From the NCBI GenBank assembly GCA_034509735.1, contig JACGWO010000011.1, positions 18,327,573-18,391,572 on the forward strand: a DNA stretch of 64,000 nucleotides, read 5' to 3'. The notes beneath the pieces are model-generated. The model was not told where the DNA came from and ran no database searches. It worked only from the letters and a program-made list of their open reading frames with translations. Positions within the stretch are counted from its first letter, which is position 1, and each line of letters starts with the position of its first letter. The DNA is from Sesamum alatum (taxonomy: Eukaryota > Streptophyta > Magnoliopsida > Lamiales > Pedaliaceae). This document shows, piece after piece, positions 1 to 10,282 of this stretch. The translations under genes and the position numbers were made by a program.

Positions 1-1082
1 ATTAAAATTCTATTTAAATATTCCAAGGGCAATAAATAAATATATTAAATATAAATATTTATTCCAAGCCCATTAAATTAAGTTTCTAATAAATCTAATT
101 TATTAGATAAATCTCTTTTATCTAATAAAAGGAATTAATTCTCCCAAGAAAATAAGGACCCGATTAAATCCAATTTAATCGCTTCATTTCTCCAAATATT
201 TAATTCTAAATTAAATACTTTTATGTGTGCGGATTGTGTGTGACTCTTTAGGTTCACCTTCAGCTAGACTTGATTGGATTCCTAGAATCCGCCCGTTACC
301 ATGGGTGGCCGTCTAGCAACGGTCCATGGCACTAGAGACTAGGTGAATATACGGTGATGAACATTTAGGCTCTACAGTACATCTATCCTTCCGTCTACGG
401 ACTCACTACTTAGGGTCTAGGGCACGGATAATGCAGGTACCCATTTTGGACCTAAGTGTCGGTTTGTCCTTTACTAAACGCCGCAATGGAAACCTTCCCT
501 TCTGTTCAGTTACTGTGGCCACAGATTTTAGGGACAAGACACAGAGAATTTGTGAGACACAACTGTCAACATCTTGACAGGAGACAGATCCTTTCTTGGA
601 AACTACTGTCACTCTGCACACGTCATACCTAACCGAACCTACTCAAGGTCCTCCGTGAGACGGTTCCCCCGAGTCACCTCAGTTAGCTGCTCTCTAGCAG
701 GCTAACCCACTAGCACTGCTTAGACGACCCTCGTCACCCATCGATCAAATACGACAGCAGATGCTTAGTGCAAGTCTCAAGGGGAATCTCGATACCTACT
801 TTCGAGATTCCTTGACTTGGAGATTTTCGAACTGATTCGGCGGAACTGATTTCATGGACCTGCCTCCAAGCGTAGTCGCAGTCACTGAAATGCGTTTTCA
901 GTCTGTGGGCTTTGTTTGCGTAGTGAACAGTTATATAAAATAGATAAAGTGAACACAAACAAAGTAAATGCCAAATGAATTTCACTTCTTATTCATTAAT
1001 GATTTATTAAAACCTCGAAATTGTTCAGACATAGGTTATAATTCGCCTACCAAGATTGGCTACATGGTCACCTATTCTAACA
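1..1082 (-). mobile_element. Ty1-copia LTR, 5' part (minus strand, cut by window edge)
   Basis: On the minus strand this begins with TGTTAGAATAGGTGACC at 1082 and runs off the left edge. It is the reverse complement of the first kilobase of the LTR at 3669-5690, with the same conserved block around 290-345 (ATGGGTGGCCGTCTAGCAAC). Directly to its right, on the minus strand, come a polypurine tract and RNase H coding sequence, so it is the 3' LTR of a minus-strand copia element. Roughly 0.9 kb of the LTR should lie outside the window. Reading frames inside it are not genes. Confidence 0.88.
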
Positions 1083-1097
1083 ATCTCCCACTTGACC
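1083..1097 (-). other. Polypurine tract of copia element
   Basis: Reads GTCAAGTGGGAGAT on the minus strand immediately before the LTR's TG. A purine-rich run at this exact place is the plus-strand primer of LTR retrotransposons. It confirms the boundary between internal region and 3' LTR. Confidence 0.75.
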
Positions 1098-1098
1098 T

Positions 1099-2049
1099 TT
1101 AAAGCCAATCGCCCATATGCTTAATCCCCATGTTCTCAAGATGTTGCATATGAGCACTCTGCAACATAGGCTTTGTCAGCGGATCTGTTGTGTTGTCTGC
1201 TGAGTTGACTTGGTCCATTCGAACGTCACCTCTTCCTACCATTTCTCTTAGAAGATGGTAGCATCTAAGAATGTGTTTGGAACGATGATGAGATCTTGGT
1301 TCCTTTGCTTGCGCTATTGCTCCGTTGTTATCACAAAAGATGACAATGGGCTCAGCGATGCTAGGCACCACACCCAACTCTTAGATGTAGTTTCTCATCC
1401 AAACTGCTTCTTTGGCAGCTTCTGAAGCTACTATGTATTCGGCCTCAGTGGTGGAATCAGCAGTGGTTGCTTACTTGGAACTTTTCCAAGCCACTACTCC
1501 TCCATCGAGCCTGAATACATAACCCGGTTGAGACTTGGCATCATCATCATCAGCCTGGAAGCTAGCGTCGGTAAAGCCTTCCAGGATCAGTTCTCCATTG
1601 CCATAGACCAAGAACATTTCCTTAGTCCTCCGCAGGTACTTAAGTATGCCCTTAACTGCATTCCAATGTCTCTCTCCTGCACAAGACTGATATATGCTCG
1701 TTACACTCAAAGCGTAAGTAATATCAGGTCTGGTGCAGTAGACCGTATATTGGATGCTTCCTACGGCAGAAGCATAGGGGATGACTTTCATCCTTTCAAG
1801 TTCCTCATCAGTCTGCGGGGATTGTTTCTTGGATAACTTGATCCCATGCCTTATGGGAAGGAATCCTCGTTTGGAGTTGTCCATCCGAAATCTCTTCAGG
1901 ACTTTCTCCATATACGAGTTTTGGATGTGTCCTAACATTCTCTTAAATCTATCCCTGACAATCTGGATGGCTAGAATGTAGGAGGCTTCACCCAAGTCCT
2001 TCATGGAAAACTGGGTTGATAACCATGCTTTTGTGTCACCCAACATTCT
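1099..2049 (-). pseudogene. Ty1-copia pol fragment: end of reverse transcriptase plus RNase H
   Basis: One continuous minus-strand frame covers the C-terminal part of the copia RT (MKDLGEASYILAIQI, then RPDITYALS and the DASFQAD stretch) and the RNase H domain (AWKSSK, STTEAEY, CDNNGAIAQAKEPRSHHRSK, NTTDPLTKPM). It is interrupted by two in-frame TAA codons: one right after AWKSSK, near 1470, and one before ELGVVPSI, near 1380. The catalytic YVDD part of RT and everything upstream are missing, because homology stops abruptly at about 2049 where unrelated GC-richer sequence begins. The reading direction agrees with the 3' LTR to its left. It is a dead remnant of an autonomous element whose LTRs match the other LTRs in the window. 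Confidence 0.9.
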
Positions 2050-2738
2050 AACAAAACTGAGCTACCCGACCAACGCAAAGCACTTTGAACCCCTCCTGCC
2101 AATCTAGTAAAAAGAGTATCGTAGGATTCCACTCAGGGATGCCTTGTTCTCGAATCCAGATGAGACAGTTGCCATTGAAAAAAGGGAAGGAGCGGGGGAG
2201 CTACTCTCTTATACAGCTTGGGACATTCAATTAATTAAGGGGCATAGTGGCAACCTCGCCTGGCGCTATCGTGGTTAGTGGATCTCTATGGCTAAAATCA
2301 CTTTCCATTCTTTTCATTCCATTCCGTTGCCCTCGTGGGCACGTTCCTCTCTGGCCCACCTTCTTCCAGTATATCACTTGTAATCCTTCGTGAGCATAGC
2401 ATTCCATTCCTGTCTCTCACCCGAGAGTCAGTTCACTAGCAACCAGTCTCTGGCCTACTTGGTGTCGGATCAGCTCGACAGGTCAGTCAATAGTCTTTCG
2501 CAGAGTACCTCCTGTTTTTAGTGAACCCTTGTTCGTCTAAGGATGCCTAACCGCCGCACTGATCATTCAGAGGAAGGCGGGACACTGCGTGTATAGAATG
2601 TTTCTCTGTTTTTCGTGCAGACTTGCACGCGCGAAGAGTTAACGACCAAACGTGCTGCAACCCCCTCGGCTTTTTTATGCCTATATTGGTATTGGAAGCG
2701 GTAATAGTTGGAGGAGAGCCTACAATGTAGGAATGTTC
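2050..2738. other. GC-richer insert of possible organellar (mitochondrial) origin
   Basis: This segment is clearly richer in G+C than its surroundings, lacks the A/T homopolymers seen elsewhere, and begins and ends abruptly between copia fragments. Its texture resembles plant mitochondrial intergenic DNA, which often moves to the nucleus (NUMT). I do not recognise a mitochondrial gene in it and no long reading frame stands out, so the origin is an inference from composition. It could also be unrecognised transposon sequence. Confidence 0.35.
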
Positions 2739-2739
2739 G

Positions 2740-3010
2740 AAAGAATGATGGGAGGAATCAACGTGTGTAGCCGATCGAAATACAAAATCGAGAAAGGTAT
2801 TCCGATTTACATTTATGCTCTCAATTTTTTCTTTATTCTATAGCCACGAACACTTGTTTATTTTATATATTTATATTCTGTATTTATACACCGATAGCCC
2901 GGGAACGTTCAAGGGAACATCGGTTGAACGCGATTCAAATTCTTTTATTCCGCATGCTTTTATCTCCATCGCGCTTCCGTCGCGTTCCCGGGCTGATCCG
3001 TTTTCTTTTA
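2740..3010 (+). mobile_element. Ty1-copia LTR, 3' end fragment
   Basis: Closely matches the last 260 bases of the LTR ending at 44307: GGGAGGAATCAA, AAATCGAGAAAGGTATTCCG, and the pair GCCCGGGAACG (2897-2907) / CGTTCCCGGGC (2983-2993). The outer stem of the LTR hairpin is perfect over 11 base pairs. The inner hairpin has partly decayed. Confidence 0.8.
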
Positions 3011-3059
3011 GGTAGCTGGAGGACAGGGGTCCTTCAGAAATCAATATCTAGCCATAGCC

Positions 3060-3378
3060 CAATGGACACCAAATTTTAGACCTTCTGTAGCCTTGTTCAA
3101 ATTGATGGTATGGTAACTTGGATTCAATCACTTGAACTTCTGATCAATTACTACGAGTTTAATGCCCTGTTCGAGATTGCAAATTGGTGGGAAGACCAAT
3201 ACAAGTGGACTATCAGACAAGTTCTTGCTCTAAAGCAAGACATGCTCGTCTGTGTATGGAAATTGATATTTCGAAAGCCCTTTCATCTAGCAAAAATATG
3301 GGTAGCTGGCCACAACCTTTGGTCTATGAACTAAAAGTTGAATTTTGCCACTTGTACGAATTTATTGGACATTGATGT
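3060..3378 (+). pseudogene. LINE ORF1-type (DUF4283/zinc-knuckle) relic
   Basis: The frame at 3184-3375 encodes GRPIQVDY, then RLCMEIDISKALSS, then VEFCHLYEFIGH. This matches the plant LINE ORF1 pattern 'GRPIKVDY ... R(V/I)C(V/I)E(I/V)DLSKPL ... CFxCGxxGH' that leads into the CCHC zinc knuckle. The second cysteine is Tyr here and the rest of the LINE is absent. Another reading frame overlaps it without homology. It is a short decayed fragment lying between LTR pieces. Confidence 0.6.
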
Positions 3379-3384
3379 TGCTGA

Positions 3385-3665
3385 TGTGAGATCAACTGAA
3401 TTTGTATTGAGTGGGTGCGATTCAACACGTTTACACCAGAATTCTTACAAGCCGAAGAGTCCCCTCTAACAACTAATGAAGGGGTATTTATACTAATGAG
3501 AAAAATGTACTATTTAAAGGAGGTAGGGGAAAATTACTACTTTACCCCATACCTACCCCAATTACATGGCTCAGATTAGTCTTCCGAGGTCATTGTCGTA
3601 ATATAGCGTAGTATGCTAATCTTCGTAAGTCTTAACTTTTACTTTCCTTAGGAGGCACCTTCTCT
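3385..3665. repeat. LTR-like repeat, second copy at about 50930-51240
   Basis: Shares an ordered series of blocks with 50930-51240: GTGCGATTCAACACGTT versus GTGTAATTCAACACGTT, then AGAATTCTTACAAG, GGGTATTTATA, a TACTACTTT(A/G)CCCC block, and an ATTACATG(G/A)CT block. No coding sequence. The shared part may be the end of an uncharacterised LTR; the family is unknown to me. Confidence 0.55.
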
Positions 3666-3668
3666 TGC

Positions 3669-5690
3669 TGTTAGAATAGGTGACCATGTAGCCAATCTTG
3701 GCAGGCAAAATGTAACCTATGTCTAAATAATTTCAAGGATTTGATAAATTATTAATGAATAAGAAGTGAATTCATTTTGGCATTTACTTTGTTTGTGTTC
3801 ACTTTATCTGCTTTATACATATCTGTTCACTACGCAAACAAAACCCACGGACTGAAAACACATTTTGGGGACTGGGACTACGCTTGGAGGTAGGTCCATG
3901 AAATCAGTCCCGCCGAATCAGTCCGAAAATCTCCAAGTCAAGGAATCTCGAAAATGGGTACCGAGATTCCCCCTGAGACTTGCACTAAGCATCTGCTGTC
4001 GTATTTCATCGACGGGTGACGAAGGTCATCTAAGCAGTGTTAGTGGGTTAGCCTGCTGGGGAGCAGCTGACTGAGGTGACTCGCGGGAACCGTCTTACAG
4101 AGGACCTTGAGTAGGGTCGGTTAGGTATGACGTGTGTTCTCGGTTCCAACAGTACAGGTCAAGTCCTTTGATTTGAGGAACTGCTGAGTTTACTTGTATA
4201 TAAGGGTTGTATCTTAGATATGGTGAGAGGTTGACAAGACGCACTTGAGTAGTCATAAGCCATGTCTAGTGCAGCTCCAGTGTACAGAGTGACAGTAGTT
4301 TCAAAGAAAGGATCTGTCTCCTATCAAAAGGCATTGACAGTTGAGTCTCACAAATGCTCGGTGTCTTGTCCCTAAAATCTGTGGCCACAGTAACTTAACA
4401 GAAGGGAAGGTTTCCCTTACGGCGTTTGGTAAAGGACAGACTGACACTTAGGTCCAAAATGGGTACCTGCATTTTCCGTGCCCTAGACCCTAAGTGGTGA
4501 GACCGTAGACGGAAGGACAAGTGTATTGTCAGAGCCTAAATGTTCATCCCCGTACATTCACCTAGTCTCTAGTGTCATGGACCGTTGCTAGATGGCCACC
4601 CATGGTAACGGGCGGATTCTAGGAATCCGACCAAGTCTAACTGAAGATGAACCTAAAGAGTCACACACAATCCGCACACATTAAAGTATTTAATTTATAA
4701 TTAAATATTTGGAGAAATTGAATGATTAAATTGGATTTAATCGGGTCCTTAATTTTCTTGGAGAGAATTAATTCCTTTTATTGGATAAAAAGGATTTATC
4801 TAATAAATTAGATTTATTAGAAAATTAATTTAATGGGCTTAGAATAAATATTTATATTTAATATATTTATTTATTGCCCTTGGAATATTTAAATAGATTT
4901 TAAATATTCCATTAAATTAAATTAATGGTTGAGATTAAAAGGAGAGATGGATGGCTAGGATTAATTTGACTAGGTCAAATTACTACTTTGACTAGGACTT
5001 TGACTAGGTCAAAATCTTAGTCAAATTAGTCTTCTTAGAGTTGGAGTTTGAAGAGGATTAAACTCCTCCTCTATATATACTCCTACTCCTTCACCTTATA
5101 GAGATGATGAATCTTCACACTTACACACACACACCACACACACACACACACACACAATTCGTGTGCTCTCTCCCTCTCTACCTCTCGTCCGCCTCTCTCT
5201 TCTCTTTCCAAGAAAAACACGCTCTTGTTCTTTTGTGTTAACAATTGAACATAGGAGGATTAATCCCGTTAAACTAATAACGTGTGATTAATCCGTCCTC
5301 TCCAAAATACTTGTTCGTTCGCTAGCATGAAGTTCAAGATACGTGGGCGGATTGCGTGTCATGAATTAGAGGGTCTCCTATACGAGATCTTGGAGCAAAT
5401 CGGGGAACAACGCGAGTATCGGTTAGAAGAGGAAAACGACGAATCGGTAGGTTTTCGTTTACGTTTTTCGTCCTCTTTATTTTACAAATCCTATGGCCTC
5501 CATGATTGCTATGCATGTGTTTATAATTCATGAGATACACCAAACACCCGGGAATTTCAAGGGCACACCCCTTGAACGTGTTTTATTTTAATACGTATTA
5601 TGCATGTTTAAATTTTGTAATTTAAATTATACCGCGCTTCCGCGTTCGCGCTATTCCCGGGACGATCCACACGCCTACCCAAGGCTTTCA
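3669..5690 (+). mobile_element. Complete Ty1-copia LTR (5' LTR, about 2.0 kb)
   Basis: Begins TGTTAGAATAGGTGACC and ends CTTTCA, followed one base later by the primer-binding site. It carries a TATA-like TCTATATATA near 5071, a CA microsatellite at about 5125-5155 and the nested hairpin at 5547-5661. Its first kilobase is an inverted copy of 1-1082. Only about 540 bases of its internal region remain before another LTR begins at 6232. Confidence 0.92.
5547..5661 (+). other. Conserved nested hairpin in LTR (R/U5) upstream of primer-binding site
   Basis: Outer stem CCCGGGAAT (5547-5555) pairs with ATTCCCGGG (5653-5661). Directly inside it, TTCAAGGG (5556-5563) pairs with CCCTTGAA (5569-5576) across a five-base CACAC loop. 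The same two stems recur in the other LTR copies with different but still complementary sequences, which supports a structured RNA rather than chance. Confidence 0.7.
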
Positions 5691-5691
5691 A

Positions 5692-5703
5692 TGGTATCAG
5701 AGC
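5692..5703 (+). other. Primer-binding site (initiator tRNA-Met)
   Basis: TGGTATCAGAGC, the standard copia primer-binding site complementary to the 3' end of initiator tRNA-Met, one base after the LTR's CA. Confidence 0.92.
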
Positions 5704-6231
5704 CTGGTTCGGTGTATAGGCCTAGGGTTCTGTGTACGTTTTGAGCATGAAAAATGTGTTTGGCATGTTTTAATTATTTCTTGATATTTTATCGTTCAAG
5801 CATGTCGTTTTTCTTGTTTTCAATTTTGTATGATTTTGGTATGTTGGTATTTTCTATTTTTCTTGGAAAACGGGGTGCAAAAATCGAATGAAATGGAGAA
5901 AACGCAGCACGCGGCTAGCCGGTGGCTGACTGCACGCGCTGTGCGCTCAGGCAAGGCTGGCGCGTGCAGGCAGGGGAGCCTGCGCGCGGCCGCCTGCGCC
6001 AGGCGCGCATGGCGCGCGCAGTCAGGCTTACCGGGCGGCAGGCGCAGGCGGGTGGCCGGGCGCGCGCGCACACGGGCAGGGAAGCCCGCGCGCATGCCAG
6101 GCCAGTGCGCTGGAGCGCCTGTGCCCCCGGACGCGCGGCCAGAGAAGCCGCGCGCGAGCGAACGCATGTGTCGGCGCCACCAGGCGCGCGCGCAGGCAGA
6201 CTGTGGAGTCTGCACGCGCGCGCGCGCCCAC
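5704..6231 (+). mobile_element. Truncated copia leader with extreme GC-rich block
   Basis: Untranslated leader after the primer-binding site. From about 5905 to 6230 the sequence switches from AT-rich to a very GC-rich, CGCGCGC/GGCCGG-like low-complexity block. Overlapping open frames on both strands arise only from the composition (no stops in CG-rich DNA) and show no domain. The block stops exactly where the next LTR begins (TG at 6232), so the second element appears to have inserted here. Confidence 0.75.
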
Positions 6232-8336
6232 TGTTAGAATAGGTGACCAAAAAGTCAATGGTATTGGCTGTTCTGAGAACCGTTCGTCAATCTGTGAACA
6301 AATAATATTATGTTAATGAATGTAGTAGGGATTCATAGGCATGAGTTTGTTGTACTTACTGCTTGTCACAACAAACGCCCACAGACTGAAATGACATTTT
6401 GGGAAATTAGAATTACGCTTGGAGGTAGGTTCATGAAATCAGTTTCGCCGAATCGGTCTGAAATACTCCAAGTCAAAGGAATTTCAAGACAGGGCATCGA
6501 GAATCCATTTGAGACTTGTGACGAGGCTCGTGCATGCAGTGTTAGTGGGTCAGCCAGCTAGGTGGCTGCTGACTGAGGTGACTCGCGGGAATCGTCATTT
6601 GAAGCCACTCGGGCTTGGTCGGTATGACTGGTATTCCCAGTTCCGATAGTACGGGATTAGTCCTCGGACTTGAGGATCACGGCAGTCCCCTACATACTAA
6701 GGTTGTATCTTGGATCTGGTGAAATTTGACCGGTTATCACATGGTCATCATAAGCCTTGTCCAGTGTAGTCGGAGTATGTAAGAACGGTGTATTTCAAGA
6801 TAGGATCTGTCCCCTGTCAAAGGATATGACAGCGAGTCTCCTATGCGCTCGGAGATGGTTTAGACTCACAAAGTCTATGGCCGTAGCACTTGATGTAGTG
6901 GGAAACGATTTCCTACGTCGAGTTAAACCTATCTCGAGCATTATGTATAGTTGCCTGTCAAGGATGAAAATCGACGTCCAATTCCATGCCCTAGACTAAA
7001 GGCCGGGAGACAGGCGACAGTAGGACCATACCCGTATGTATCGAGCGACGGTAGGACGGTACCTGCATGTAACTCGGAGCTTAAATGTTCACACCACATA
7101 TTCACCTAGTCTCTAGTGCCATGGACCGTTGCTAGATGGCCACCCATGGTAACGGACTACTTTGGTTATGAAATAACAAGAAGTAGGTCCAAGTCTAGCT
7201 GAAAGGTGAACCTAAAGAGTCACACCCGCTACACCAAATGAAAGGGAATTAATTTGGAATTAATTTCGGGAGAAGATTTAATTTAATGGAATTAAATTAT
7301 ACTTCTTGGAGATTCAAGCCTCGATGAATTATTTGGAATAATTGGGCTTGATTTCATAAATTAGATTTATGAATTTTATAAAGCATAGGCTTCCCTTTTA
7401 ATTAGATTAAAAGGATGAATTAATTAATGGGCTTGGTATATTAAATAGGATTTAATATAAAGTTCATGGGACTATTTAATTGGGAATTAAATGAAGTCCA
7501 TTCCATTAATTAATTAATGGACTTAGTAAATTAAATAGGATTTAATATAAAGTCCATGGGATTATTTAATTTAGAATTAAATAAAGCCCATTCCATAAAG
7601 CCCATCAAAACGGATGGACAAGATTTAATCAAAGGGATTGATGAGATGAAGGGCCATGATTAATTTGACTTAATCAAAGCTTAGTTTGACTAGGATTTGA
7701 CTAGGTCAATATCCTAGTCAAAGTGTGTCTCTTTAGAAGAGTTTGAGAAGGAAAAGGAAATTCCATCTTCTATAAATACTCAAAAACACACACACACACC
7801 CACTAATCTCTACAACTCTCATCTCCCAAAATTCTCCCAAGAATTTTCATCCACCCCCTCTTATTCTCTCCAAGAATTCTACTTTGTTCTTCTTGATTTA
7901 TTCAAGTTAGAACATAAGAGACATTGATTGCGTTAATTGATAGTGTGTATCGATGTCTCTTCTCCCCAAATAATTTCTTGCTAGCACAAGGATTCTTTGC
8001 TTTCCGGTGTGGCGAGTGTCATGATTTAGAGGGTCTCTTTCTTGAGATCTTGGTGCAAAACGGGGAACAATGAATGTAGTCGAACGAAGACAAAACTACA
8101 ACTGGGTAGGTTCTTTAATTATGTTTCGATTTAAATTCTATGGCCTCCATGTTGTGTTTTATTGAACATGAGATACACCAAACGCCCGGGAGAATCAAGG
8201 GCACACCCCTTGATCCGGCTATGTATGTGATGCATGCTTTAAATTCCATTTAATTATGTTTTGCAATTTTATTATGCAATCTTTCGCGCTTCCGCTATTC
8301 GCGTTCATCTCCCGAGACGATCCAAATATCGTTTCA
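6232..8336 (+). mobile_element. Complete Ty1-copia LTR (about 2.1 kb)
   Basis: Starts TGTTAGAATAGGTGACC and ends TTTCA, with the primer-binding site at 8338. It is diverged from the LTR at 3669-5690 but shares its landmarks: the GACGGCCACC-type block near 7140, a CACACACAC run near 7790 and the nested hairpin at 8185-8314. It is followed by a long internal region without coding capacity. Confidence 0.92.
8185..8314 (+). other. Nested LTR hairpin, covariant copy
   Basis: Outer stem CGGGAGA (8187-8193) pairs with TCTCCCG (8308-8314). Inner stem ATCAAGGG (8194-8201) pairs with CCCTTGAT (8207-8214) across CACAC. Compared with 5547-5661, two outer pairs and one inner pair have changed on both sides, so pairing is kept. 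Confidence 0.7.
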
Positions 8337-8337
8337 G

Positions 8338-8349
8338 TGGTATCAGAGC
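8338..8349 (+). other. Primer-binding site (initiator tRNA-Met)
   Basis: TGGTATCAGAGC, one base after the LTR end at 8336. Confidence 0.92.
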
Positions 8350-10282
8350 CCCGTTCAGTGTATAGGCCCAGAATTCTATTTGCTATGTGCGTTTAAGCAT
8401 GATAAACGTGTTTTAATTTACGTTTTTAGCATGTTTAACGTAGATCTTAATTGGCGTTTAATTTTGCATGGGATTTTGGATCTTGGTTTTCTTGAATGTG
8501 TTTATACATGTTGTAGGGTTGAATTTATCTTGTGGTTCAGAAAAATAGCATGAAAAGTCGAAAAATAGTGAAAAACGACGAACCGGCAGCAGCAGCACGC
8601 TGGCCGTGCGTGCAGGCAGGGGCCTGCGCGCGCCCGGCCAGCGCACCCAGCGCGCGCGCAAGCGCTAGGCGCAGGCGTGGCCGTCTGCGCTAGGCGCGCA
8701 GGCAGAGGCACGCGCGCGCCTGGCCGGCCGGCTGTGCCGTTTTCCGTTTCTCTCGCATTTTTTGGCTCGTTTTTCAAAAATATTTTTACTGAATTATTTT
8801 TATGATATTTTCTGCATTATTCTGAACCCGTTGACTTAGAATATTTATTTTTTTGAGATTTGGAATTTCTTAAAATAAATATTGCTTTGTTGGTGAGGAA
8901 TAGGTTTCCTAACAAAATTTAATTCTTGCAATTATTGCACCAATGATCAAGATTTAAATGTAAAATTTCGCTATAATTTCTGCATTTTATGATGTTGGAC
9001 ATCATGGTTATTTTATGGCATGAGCATGAGTAGATCTTGACATGTATTAATATTGCACAAATGTTGGATTTTGGAATTCTTGAATATATGGGCATATTCT
9101 TGAATTGTTGGTTTTTGTGTTTTTCAGAAATTTAATTGTAAGAAAATATTTAAACATGAAAAACGGTGGTGGTCGGCAGGGAGGCCGCACAACAGACAGC
9201 AGGCGCGCGTCCTGTGCGGGCTGCGGGCCTGGTCGGCGGTTGTGGATCGTTTTTCGATTTTTTGTTGTTTTCGTGCGTTTTCAGAAAATCTGATTTTTCT
9301 GTATTGTTCTGGGGATTTTTCTGAACTAATTAACTTGGGGCATTTTAATTTTGGTTGAAATTGGTTATTTCATAGAATTAATATTGCCTTGTTAATTATG
9401 GAAAAGAATTTTCCAAAAAAAATCGTTGTGCATAGGTTGCACCATTATCCAATATTTAGTGTGAATATTTTGCATGTAATTTTTGCATTTATTTTATGGT
9501 ATGGGATATTATGGATATTTGAATAGCATGTTTAACGTGGGATATGTATTTGTGCTATTTGTGTTAATTGGATTGACAAAGGATGATCACAAAGCCCCTA
9601 GACCGCATGTATGGTTTATTTATGTTTATTTCTTGGGTTGTGGCCTGTATGCCTCTTTATTTTCCTCTCTGTATTTCTTCTAGTTACCTTGGAATAATAA
9701 GACTTTCTCTCTCCCCTAATGTACTCCCCCCAAATGTTTAATTGGGGTTTCTTATTTTATGATGTAATGAGAGTAGAATTAGTGGTGAGGTTTTAATTTT
9801 GTAAATAAAAGCTGCAAAAGAAGACAAGCCCAAGGTGTTGGAGGCTCATGGAGGTAGCCATCAGATGGCCCACGGAGGATCCATGGAGAAGAGGCCCGGT
9901 GTAGGCCCACGATGGAAAGCCCAAGAAGATAAAGAGGACTTACAAGGCCCATTGTATGTAATGGGTTATTAAACCTTGTAATAGCATAGGGCCTACCCTT
10001 AGATTGATCATAGATCCACTGCGGGTTCAGTGGGTCGCATAGGTTTGGGCTTGTGATCATCCTACAGGGGTGTGCTAGGCTTTATTTTGCATGCGATGCA
10101 TTTCATATGCTTATGATTATTCTGTATGCTTTATGTATGGTTACATTTATGCTTAGAATATTTCTGCTATAACGCATGCAAAATACTTAATATGTGATGA
10201 GGTCTCGTTCTACCAAACCGGCATGTTAGATATGCTACAACGAAGGCATTCTTTGGAATGAAAAAGATAGAAGGATCGTCAG
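8350..10282 (+). mobile_element. Non-coding internal region of copia-type element
   Basis: No gag or pol frame is visible. Two GC-rich patches (about 8578-8745 and 9160-9245) sit in AT-rich leader sequence. From about 9480 to 10230 it is homologous, in reverse orientation, to 44380-44960: shared landmarks are GTACTCCCCCCAA, TAATGAGAGTAGA and GATCATCCTACA followed by GGGCGTGCTAGG-like sequence. Two copies of the same non-coding internal region next to a primer-binding site suggest a non-autonomous (LARD-like) family or an unusually long untranslated leader. Confidence 0.7.

Noticed and set aside
406..985. Short minus-strand frames in the first kilobase
   Set aside because: They lie within a copia LTR and are not preserved in the other LTR copies.
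5820..6258. Several overlapping 100-135-residue open frames on both strands
   Set aside because: They arise from CG-rich low-complexity leader DNA without stop codons; the translations are Ala/Arg/Gly-rich with no domain, and frames are open on both strands at once.
8458..8777. Minus-strand frames of 67 and 91 residues
   Set aside because: Same cause: GC-rich block after a copia primer-binding site.
9779..10060. Minus-strand 93-residue frame
   Set aside because: Antisense to the non-coding internal region that recurs at 44308-45611; the frame is not preserved there.
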